Shown here: one piece after another, positions 57,606 through 64,000 of the stretch
Layout: each line of letters begins with the position of its first letter
Position numbering within the stretch: position 1 is the first letter of the stretch
Assembly: GCF_001270965.1 (NCBI RefSeq)
Contig: NZ_LGIA01000150.1
Location: 1-64,000 of the forward strand
DNA length: 64,000 nucleotides
From: Sunxiuqinia dokdonensis
GTDB taxonomy: Bacteria; Bacteroidota; Bacteroidia; Bacteroidales; Prolixibacteraceae
Reading direction: 5' to 3'
Program-made: the position numbers and the translations under genes
Notes under the pieces: model-generated
Told to the model about the DNA's origin: nothing
What the model saw: only the letters and a program-made list of their open reading frames with translations
Databases searched by the model: none

Positions 57606-59528
57606 ATGAATCAAAACAAGTTAGCTTTTAGCCTAATCGTACTCCTTCTGGTTGCCCTGATTCCATTTCAGTCGGAGGCAGCGGTAAAATTGCCCCGGCT
57701 GGTAAGTGATGGCATGGTTCTTCAGCGCGACCAGCCGCTGAAAATCTGGGGTTGGGCCGATCCTTCGGAAAAAATCAAAGTCGAATTCGTTGGGGAGAAC
57801 TACCAAACCAAAGCAGATAAAAAAGGAAACTGGCAGGTGGAACTTCCGGCGATGAAAGCCGGCGGGCCTTATACGATGAAGATAAATGACATTGAAGTCA
57901 GCAATATTATGCTTGGCGACGTTTGGCTGGCTTCGGGTCAGTCGAACATGGAACTGCAAATTCGCCGGGTAATGGATTTGTACGCTGACGAAATCAGGCA
58001 GATTGACAATCCAAACATCCGGCTGTTCCGCTCGTCCACACGCAAGGAGCCAGATACGGCGCAGGCCGATTATCCCGATGGCTCGTGGTTGCCAGCAACG
58101 CCCGAAAATATCATGGACTTTTCGGCTGTCGCTTATTTCTTTGCCAATGAATTGTACCAAAAATATCAGGTGCCAATTGGCATGATCAGCACAGCCATTG
58201 GCGGCTCTCCTGCCGAAGCCTGGTTAAGCGAAGAGCCGGTAACGGAATACTTGGATCGATGGCTGGCCAATCAGGCCCGGGTTGATTCTATTCGAGCCAA
58301 ACGCATAGCCGAAGAAGGCGAAACGCCTCCGTTTAACTGGGGATTGGAAGTCAATAAAAACGATCCGGGTGTTGGCCGTTGGTCAAAAGCGGACGTGGAT
58401 GTTTCCGGCTGGCCCACCATTTCATTGCCGGGCTATTGGTCAGATAAAGGCGTGGAATTGCGCAACGGATCCATCTGGTTTTATAAGGAGTTTGAAGTGG
58501 CCGATTCGCTGGCTGCAAAGGAAGCCATTCTTCGCCTGGGACGCATCATCGACAGCGACTCGGCCTTTGTGAACGGCACTTTTGTGGGCACCATTTCCTA
58601 CCAATATCCTCCGCGAATTTACTCGGTACCGGAGGGCGTATTGAAGTCCGGAAAAAATAAGTTGATGGTTCGCGTGTTTAGCCAGGGTGGACGCGGTGGT
58701 TTTGTGGAAGAAAAACCTTACGAATTGCGCATCGGTTCGCAAACCATTGATCTGACCGGCGATTGGAACTATCATGTCGGTGCGGTGCTGAACCCGCCTC
58801 GTGGACTGGGCGGCGGCGGATTTAAGCCTGGTGGTTTGTACAACAGCCTGATTCATCCGGCGCTGGCTTACAGCCTGAAGGGCGTGATTTGGTACCAAGG
58901 TGAAACCAATGCCGGACGCGGAATGGAATACCGGCAGCTTTTCAAGGATTTGATTACCGACTGGCGCGAGCAATTCGAACAGCCCGAGCTGCCGTTTTTG
59001 TTTGTGCAACTGGCCAATCTCGGAATCCCAAATAAACAGCCGGTTGAAAGTGGCTGGGCCACCCTGCGCGATGCCCAACGCCGGGCGCTGGAGTTGCCAA
59101 ACACGGGCATGGCCGTGGCGTTCGACCTGGGCGAGTGGAATGACATTCATCCGCTAAACAAGAAAGAAGTTGGGCGCAGGCTGGCTTTGGAAGCGCAACG
59201 CGTGGCCTATGGCGATGACGAGGTGGTGAGTGCCGGTCCGCTTTTTCAGTCGATGAAGGTGGAGGACGGAAGCATTGTGCTCACCTTTTCGTCGGTTGGC
59301 TCCGGTTTGTTTAGCAACAGCTATTTGCAGGGATTTCAAATTGCGGGAGAAGATGGCCGTTTCGTGTGGGCCAATGCGGTGGTACTTTCAAAAAATACAG
59401 TGAAGGTTTGGAGCCGGGAGATTAGCGAGCCAGTTGCGGTGCGCTATGCCTGGGATGATAATCCCGCAGAAGCCAATCTGAAAAACAAGGAAGGGCTGCC
59501 TGCGTCACCATTTACAACTGAAGATTAA
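57606..59528 (+). CDS. SGNH/SASA-family acetylesterase with inserted jelly roll (probable acetylxylan esterase)
   Basis: 640-residue secreted esterase of the sialate O-acetylesterase-like group. Signal peptide (about 1-25); N-terminal beta domain (about 26-105); SGNH fold starting with nucleophile Ser113 in WLASGQSNMEL. The fold is interrupted by a GH2-like jelly-roll insert (about 235-385), then resumes with GVIWYQGETNA and the catalytic dyad Asp513-His515 in NDIHPLNK. This layout resembles CE20-type acetylesterases. In a xylan operon the natural substrate is acetylated xylo-oligosaccharide (inference). Starts three bases after GH115, so clearly co-transcribed. Confidence 0.85.
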   Translation: MNQNKLAFSLIVLLLVALIPFQSEAAVKLPRLVSDGMVLQRDQPLKIWGWADPSEKIKVEFVGENYQTKADKKGNWQVELPAMKAGGPYTMKINDIEVSNIMLGDVWLASGQSNMELQIRRVMDLYADEIRQIDNPNIRLFRSSTRKEPDTAQADYPDGSWLPATPENIMDFSAVAYFFANELYQKYQVPIGMISTAIGGSPAEAWLSEEPVTEYLDRWLANQARVDSIRAKRIAEEGETPPFNWGLEVNKNDPGVGRWSKADVDVSGWPTISLPGYWSDKGVELRNGSIWFYKEFEVADSLAAKEAILRLGRIIDSDSAFVNGTFVGTISYQYPPRIYSVPEGVLKSGKNKLMVRVFSQGGRGGFVEEKPYELRIGSQTIDLTGDWNYHVGAVLNPPRGLGGGGFKPGGLYNSLIHPALAYSLKGVIWYQGETNAGRGMEYRQLFKDLITDWREQFEQPELPFLFVQLANLGIPNKQPVESGWATLRDAQRRALELPNTGMAVAFDLGEWNDIHPLNKKEVGRRLALEAQRVAYGDDEVVSAGPLFQSMKVEDGSIVLTFSSVGSGLFSNSYLQGFQIAGEDGRFVWANAVVLSKNTVKVWSREISEPVAVRYAWDDNPAEANLKNKEGLPASPFTTED

Positions 59529-59553
59529 AAACCAATAATTAATAACTACTTAA

Positions 59554-61029
59554 ATGAAAACAACTTCTCAGAAAGTTTCGGTTCTTGAAAAAATAGGTTA
59601 CAGCTTGGGCGACCTGGCTGCCAACTTGATTTTTCAAACCTTGATGACCTTTTTAGCCTTCTTTTACACCGATGTTTATCGGATTCCACCGGCAACGGCT
59701 TCGGCCATTATTTTTGCCGGTGGAATGCTTGGCGCCTTTTTTAATCCGGTGATGGGAATTATTGCTGATCGGACCAATACCCGATGGGGCAAATTTAGAC
59801 CCTGGATTTTATGGACGGCCGTTCCTTTTGGGGTGATTGCCATTCTGGCGTTTAGCACGCCCAATTTTAGTCCGGGTGGAAAAGTGGCCTACGCGCTGAT
59901 CACCTATATTTTGCTGGTGATTGTGTACTCGGCCAACAACCTGCCTTATGCTTCGCTCAGCGGCGTTTTAACCGGCGATATGGCCGAGCGTAACAGCATT
60001 TCGAGCTTTCGTTTTGTGGCGGTCATGGTTGCCCAGTTTATTGTGCAGGGCCTGTTGCTGCCGTTGGTGCTTATTTTGGGCGATGGCGACAAAATCAAAG
60101 GTTTCGAAAACACCATGACCTTGTTTGCGGTTACGGGCGTCATCTTTTTTATCATTACCTTCCTGACCACCAGGGAACGTGTCATTCCCAATCCGCAGCA
60201 GAAATCGAGCATTAAGGAGGATTTGGGCGATTTGTTTAAAAATAAACCCTGGATTGCCATGCTCATCATCACGATTTTCATTTTCATTACCCTGTCACTT
60301 AAAGGGGGGATGTACGTGTATTATTTCGAAAATTACCTGAGTGAGCAACATTTGGCCGATTTCCTGGAAAACATTGGATTTAACGGATTTATTGATGGGC
60401 TGAATGGCGTATTGGTCAGCATGGGACTGCACGGTTTTACCTGGCCCGAAGATGCGCCAACATCCGGTTTTAGCTTGTTCAACGCCGGCGGAATCATCAT
60501 GATGATCGTGGGCATTACGGTGTCCAAAACACTGGCCGACCGATTTGGCAAGCGCGATGTGTTTGGTGTGAGCTTGTTTTTGTCGGCTTTGTGTTTGCTG
60601 GTGTTCTATTTCTATGCTCCACATTCCATTGCGCTGGTGTTCATTTCGCAATTGGCACACGGATTCTTCTATGGAATTGGAACACCCCTGCTGTGGGCCA
60701 TGATTGCCGATGTGGCCGACTATTCGGAATGGAAGAACAACCGAAGAGCGACAGCCATTATTTTTTCGGCCATGATTTTTGGGCTGAAAGCTGGCCTGAG
60801 CATCGGTGGAGCACTGGTTGCCGGAATTCTGGCACTTTATGGATACAGCGAAGAGTTGGCCACCCAGTCGCCCGAGGCAATCAATGGCATCAAACTGTCG
60901 CTGAGCGTGTATCCGACCCTGACGTTTTTCATCGCGGTAGCCTGTCTGTTCTTCTACGAAATCAACAAAAAGAAAGAAGTTGAAATTCAGGAAGCACTAA
61001 TGTTCCGCCGTACGGAAAACCTGCAATAG
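59554..61029 (+). CDS. GPH-family sugar:cation symporter
   Basis: Inner-membrane importer of the glycoside-pentoside-hexuronide family. 491 residues with about 12 membrane segments. Diagnostic stretches include EKIGYSLGDLAANLIFQTLMTFLAFFYTDV at the start, GIIADRTNTRWGKFRPWILW (conserved loop 2-3) and LLWAMIADVADYSEWKNNRRATAIIFSAM. It likely brings xylo-oligosaccharides or glucuronate-containing products from the periplasm to the cytoplasm, where the GH43 without signal peptide (62499) can act. A central soluble-looking loop (about residues 285-310) is longer than I expect for the family. Confidence 0.92.
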   Translation: MKTTSQKVSVLEKIGYSLGDLAANLIFQTLMTFLAFFYTDVYRIPPATASAIIFAGGMLGAFFNPVMGIIADRTNTRWGKFRPWILWTAVPFGVIAILAFSTPNFSPGGKVAYALITYILLVIVYSANNLPYASLSGVLTGDMAERNSISSFRFVAVMVAQFIVQGLLLPLVLILGDGDKIKGFENTMTLFAVTGVIFFIITFLTTRERVIPNPQQKSSIKEDLGDLFKNKPWIAMLIITIFIFITLSLKGGMYVYYFENYLSEQHLADFLENIGFNGFIDGLNGVLVSMGLHGFTWPEDAPTSGFSLFNAGGIIMMIVGITVSKTLADRFGKRDVFGVSLFLSALCLLVFYFYAPHSIALVFISQLAHGFFYGIGTPLLWAMIADVADYSEWKNNRRATAIIFSAMIFGLKAGLSIGGALVAGILALYGYSEELATQSPEAINGIKLSLSVYPTLTFFIAVACLFFYEINKKKEVEIQEALMFRRTENLQ

Positions 61030-61091
61030 GTTAACAACAAGAAGAAATTAATTACAAATTGAAATAACACTATTACTTAAATTGGATTATT

Positions 61092-62228
61092 ATGAAAAAA
61101 ATAGAATTAGTCGCGTTATTCCTGCTGACAGCGGTTTTGTTTGTCGGGTGCACTGCTCAACAAAGTGCCAAAAAAGAGCCAAGCTTGAAAGACGCTTTGG
61201 CTGGTAAATTCCATATTGGCACTGCTTTGAATGCCAACCAAATTACCGGAAGAGACTCAGCCGGCGTTCGGGTTGTTAAAGAACAATTCAACGCGATAGT
61301 CGCTGAAAACTGCATGAAGAGTGGCGAAATCCAGCCCAGGGAAGGTGAGTTTGACTTCTCGTTGGCCGACCAGTTTGTTGACTTTGGCGTTGAAAACGAC
61401 CTGTTTATCACCGGTCACTGTTTGATCTGGCACTCACAGGCTCCACGTTGGTTTTTCACCGATGCTGAAGGGAACGATGTGTCGCGTGAGGTGATGATCG
61501 AGCGAATGAAAACGCATATTTATACGGTAGTCGGCCGTTACAAGGGGAAAATTAAAGGCTGGGACGTGGTGAACGAAGCCATTATGGAAGACGGCAGTAT
61601 GCGTAACAGCAAGTTTTATCAAATTGTAGGTGATGATTTCATCAAGCTGGCTTTTCAGTTTGCCCATGAAGCTGATCCTGATGCGGAATTGTACTACAAC
61701 GATTACAACGAGTGGTACCCCGGAAAACGTGATGCGATTGTGCAAATGGTTCGCAGCTTGAAAGCCGATGGCGTCCGCATTGACGGAATCGGCATGCAAG
61801 GGCATGTGGGCATGGACAGCCCGTCGTTGGAAGACTACGAAGCGGCCATGGTGGCCTATGCCAACGAAGGCATGAAAGTGATGGTGACCGAGTTGGATAT
61901 GTCTATTCTGCCAAATCGCAGACGCGATGTGGGAGCAGATATCTCAACAAATATTGAATATCAACAGGAATTGAACCCTTATACCGACGGCGTGGTTCCT
62001 CAGGAAAAACAAGACGAGTGGGACGCTCGCATGCTGGACTTCTTCAATTTGTTTTTGAAGCACTCGGACGATGTGACCCGGGTAACTTTGTGGGGTGTGG
62101 CAGATGGCGATTCGTGGAAAAACAATTTCCCGGTTCGCGGACGTACCGACTACCCGCTGCTATTTGACCGGAACCATGAGCCAAAAACGGCCGTGGCAAA
62201 AATTATTGAAGCAGCAACCAAACAGTAG
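61092..62228 (+). CDS. GH10 endo-xylanase lipoprotein (single-domain)
   Basis: 378-residue compact GH10: lipobox LFVGC with Cys20, then an uninterrupted barrel (about 30-375). Acid/base Glu162 (WDVVNEAIME) and nucleophile Glu267 (VTELDMS) are present, with the substrate-binding HCLIWHSQAPRW. In contrast to the GH10 at 45660 there is no binding-module insert, so it probably works on oligosaccharides in the periplasm or at the inner leaflet. Follows the symporter by 62 bases; a long hairpin lies just after the stop. Confidence 0.95.
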   Translation: MKKIELVALFLLTAVLFVGCTAQQSAKKEPSLKDALAGKFHIGTALNANQITGRDSAGVRVVKEQFNAIVAENCMKSGEIQPREGEFDFSLADQFVDFGVENDLFITGHCLIWHSQAPRWFFTDAEGNDVSREVMIERMKTHIYTVVGRYKGKIKGWDVVNEAIMEDGSMRNSKFYQIVGDDFIKLAFQFAHEADPDAELYYNDYNEWYPGKRDAIVQMVRSLKADGVRIDGIGMQGHVGMDSPSLEDYEAAMVAYANEGMKVMVTELDMSILPNRRRDVGADISTNIEYQQELNPYTDGVVPQEKQDEWDARMLDFFNLFLKHSDDVTRVTLWGVADGDSWKNNFPVRGRTDYPLLFDRNHEPKTAVAKIIEAATKQ

Positions 62229-62237
62229 GGTCATCCC

Positions 62238-62288
62238 GAACTTGTTTCGGGATCTCTTGCCACGAAAGGGAGATCCTGGAACAAGTTC
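62238..62288. repeat. Long imperfect hairpin (REP-like) after the GH10 gene
   Basis: Arms 62238-62256 and 62270-62288 (19 bases, 17 matching; GAACTTGTT/AACAAGTTC and GGATCTC/GAGATCC ends) with a 13-base loop. A nested alternative ATCCCGAA/TTCGGGAT forms at 62233-62253. It could act as a transcription or RNA-stability boundary between GH10 and GH43. Confidence 0.8.
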
Positions 62289-62324
62289 AACCTGATCAAT
62301 GAAAAATAGAGAAGATTGCGAGAC

Positions 62325-62476
62325 CCGTGGGGTAGCACCCACGGTTATTCAAAATGAAACCCATTCGGGATTTTTAGTAAGTACAAGTCCGAAGGACTTC
62401 AAGATGATAAGCCTCCGGTGAAACCGGAGGTACATAAACAACATGCTTGAGAACTTGAGAACCCCAAAGTGGGTTC
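62325..62476. repeat. Four more short hairpins in tandem
   Basis: Perfect stems: CCGTGGG/CCCACGG (62325-62344), AAGTCC/GGACTT (62385-62399), CCTCCGGT/ACCGGAGG (62412-62430) and GAACCC/GGGTTC (62459-62476). Together with the preceding long hairpin they fill nearly the whole 270-base gap. Confidence 0.8.
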
Positions 62477-62498
62477 AATAAATTGAAAAAACAAACGT

Positions 62499-63467
62499 AT
62501 GAAAAAAGCAAGATACCTGGTGCCGGACTTGTACACTGCCGATCCGGCCGTACATGTTTTCAACGGCAAACTATATATTTACCCGTCGCACGATGTGGAG
62601 TCGGGCATTCCGGAGAACGATAACGGCGATCATTTCGATATGCGCGATTATCATATTTTCTCGATGGATGATGTAGAAGGCGAAGTGACCGACCATGGGG
62701 TGGCTCTTGATGTGAAGAACATTCCCTGGGCAGGACGCCAGTTGTGGGATTGCGATTGCGCCTGCAAAGACGACAAGTATTATTTGTACTTTCCGCTGAA
62801 AGACCAGACCGACATTTTCCGCATCGGCGTGGCCATCAGCGACAAGCCCGAAGGACCATTCGTTCCACAGGAAGCGCCTATGAAAGGCAGCTACTCCATT
62901 GATCCGTGCGTGTTTGAAGAAGACGGTTCGCACTACATGTACTTTGGCGGTCTGTGGGGCGGACAGCTGCAGCGCTACCGCAACAACAAAGCCATTGAGT
63001 GCGGGCACGAACCCAAGGACGACGAGGCGGCCTTGCCGGCCAGAATCGTGAAGCTGAGTGACGATATGCTCGAATTTGCTGAAGAACCGCGCGAAATTGT
63101 CATCCTCGACGAAAATGGCGACGTGTTGAAAGCCGGCGATCACGACCGTCGTTTTTTCGAAGCTTCGTGGATGCACAAATACCAAGGCAAATACTACTTT
63201 TCCTACTCCACCGGCAATACGCACCAGCTGTGCTACGCCGTGGGCGACAATCCTTACGGACCTTTTACCTACAAAGGGGTTATCCTGACACCGGTTGTGG
63301 GCTGGACAACCCATCATTCGATTGTTGAATTCAAAGGCAAATGGTATTTATTCCATCACGACAGTGTGCCTTCGGGTGGTAAAACCTGGCTGCGCAGCAT
63401 GAAGGTGGTGGAGCTGGAATACAACGAAGACGGCAGCATCAAAACCATTGACGGCGGCGGGGAATAG
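62499..63467 (+). CDS. Cytoplasmic GH43 beta-xylosidase-like enzyme
   Basis: 322-residue single-domain GH43 without signal peptide, so intracellular. Triad: Asp15 (YTADPAV), Asp135 (SIDPC) and Glu221 (FFEASWMHKY). It lacks the C-terminal concanavalin-like domain of the two 585-residue GH43 enzymes. Several motifs (VFNGKLYIYPSHD, DYHIFS, GWTTHHSIVEFKGKWYLFHHD) are shared with the GH43 part of the GH43-GH8 fusion. It probably splits xylobiose-sized sugars delivered by the GPH symporter. Separated from the upstream GH10 gene by a series of hairpins. Confidence 0.9.
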   Translation: MKKARYLVPDLYTADPAVHVFNGKLYIYPSHDVESGIPENDNGDHFDMRDYHIFSMDDVEGEVTDHGVALDVKNIPWAGRQLWDCDCACKDDKYYLYFPLKDQTDIFRIGVAISDKPEGPFVPQEAPMKGSYSIDPCVFEEDGSHYMYFGGLWGGQLQRYRNNKAIECGHEPKDDEAALPARIVKLSDDMLEFAEEPREIVILDENGDVLKAGDHDRRFFEASWMHKYQGKYYFSYSTGNTHQLCYAVGDNPYGPFTYKGVILTPVVGWTTHHSIVEFKGKWYLFHHDSVPSGGKTWLRSMKVVELEYNEDGSIKTIDGGGE

Positions 63468-63507
63468 GATCATACGTATTTGTTGGCGTGTGAGAGAATA
63501 GAAATCA

Positions 63508-63585
63508 AACAAGAAATAAGAAACAAGAAATAAGGAAGCCAAACAGCATGGAGCCTTGGTATTTGGCTGTTTCTTATTTCTTGTT
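63508..63585. terminator. Large inverted repeat between convergent genes (likely bidirectional terminator)
   Basis: A 17-base arm AACAAGAAATAAGAAAC (63508-63524) has a perfect complement at 63569-63585. A second copy of AACAAGAAATAAG (63522-63534), 14 bases on, can pair instead and is extended by AGCCAAA/TTTGGCT. It lies between the convergent GH43 gene and the partial gene at the right edge. Confidence 0.6.
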
Positions 63586-63649
63586 CGTTATTCGATATTT
63601 CAAAGTTAGAACTGAATGGCGCTGGCAGTTAACGTTTTTAGGTTTTGGA

Positions 63650-64000
63650 CTATTCGTTACAATATTGAATCAGCTGAACCAGGCCTTCTTCCTTTTTAAG
63701 TTTCAGCTTTTGTTCTTTGGCATAATTTTCAATAGCGGGTTTGTGCACTTTCAGTTTTTCGAGCAAATCTTTGTGGTTGCGCACCGTTTCCGGAGTTTGT
63801 TCTCCCACCGCAAGCAAGTATTGATCATCCTGCCGGGTAAAGCGGTTCGGTTGCGCTTCCTGAAAGCCAATGGTCTTGGTGGCCGGCTTAAAATCGACCT
63901 GGTACCTTTTGTAAAGCCGGAAATCGCCGTCAACGACCAGCTGCAGAACGCCATGTTCGGTGTTCCCCCGATCGATGTAGTTTTCGATGGAGAATAATTC
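63650..64000 (-). CDS. Hypothetical protein, C-terminal part
   Basis: An open minus-strand frame enters from the right edge and ends with TAG at 63652-63650, giving 116 residues. The visible start reads ELFSIENYIDRG and the end reads EEGLVQLIQYCNE. The first two thirds look beta-rich; the last third is a Lys/Glu-rich helical tail (VRNHKDLLEKLKVHKPAIEN). I do not recognise a named family; the tail resembles a pattern common in uncharacterised secreted Bacteroidota proteins. The overlapping plus-strand frame is a shadow. Confidence 0.72.
   Translation of the reverse strand, partial: ELFSIENYIDRGNTEHGVLQLVVDGDFRLYKRYQVDFKPATKTIGFQEAQPNRFTRQDDQYLLAVGEQTPETVRNHKDLLEKLKVHKPAIENYAKEQKLKLKKEEGLVQLIQYCNE

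Noticed and set aside
63548-63997. 149-codon plus-strand frame at the right edge
   Set aside because: The minus strand carries a continuous frame to the edge with better codon use and a credible C terminus; the plus frame is its shadow and begins inside the inverted repeat.

Overview
The window comes from a Bacteroidota chromosome. The evidence is SusC/SusD pairs, a hybrid two-component sensor (HTCS), lipoprotein-rich glycosidases, and promoters of the Bacteroidota -7 type (TAnnTTTG) instead of E. coli -35/-10 boxes. The mixture of core genes and xylan genes fits order Marinilabiliales / family Prolixibacteraceae; that placement is an inference from gene content.

Left part (1-17100) is mostly housekeeping: trkH (partial) and trkA, a ComEC-like channel protein, def and ruvX (overlapping), a secreted His/Tyr-rich protein, the nicotinamide salvage pair pncA-pncB, an OsmC protein, ppdK, clpB, two Hpt-like proteins and gcvT. 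A possible small RNA gene with four helically phased CTTAAC boxes lies between ppdK and clpB.

Right part (17300-63470) is a large glucuronoarabinoxylan utilisation locus. In order: GH43, GH67, a GH43-CBM6-GH8 fusion, a GH5-GH43 fusion, the HTCS regulator, a GH43 lipoprotein, two SusC/SusD pairs plus an XusE-like protein and a GH10 with inserted binding modules (the xusABCDE-xyn10 arrangement), then a 1.5-kb repeat-rich spacer, then GH30 (subfamily 8-like), GH2, CE15, GH115, an SGNH acetylesterase, a GPH symporter, GH10 and a cytoplasmic GH43. The enzymes fit one scheme: GH10, GH30 and GH5 cut the backbone outside; Xus proteins bind and import oligosaccharides; GH115, GH67, CE15, the acetylesterase, GH43 and GH8 strip and shorten them in the periplasm; the symporter passes small sugars to the cytoplasmic GH43. 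A partial, convergent hypothetical gene closes the window.

The most notable signal is regulatory. Four gene groups of the locus share an identically spaced 65-bp module: two TATCTAAA-like half-sites exactly 21 bp apart, with a -7 element starting exactly 36 bp after the second half-site. This is the expected shape of an operator-promoter for the AraC-type HTCS encoded in the locus. The spacer upstream of the fourth module carries a 13-unit, 21-bp tandem array whose units partly resemble the half-site.
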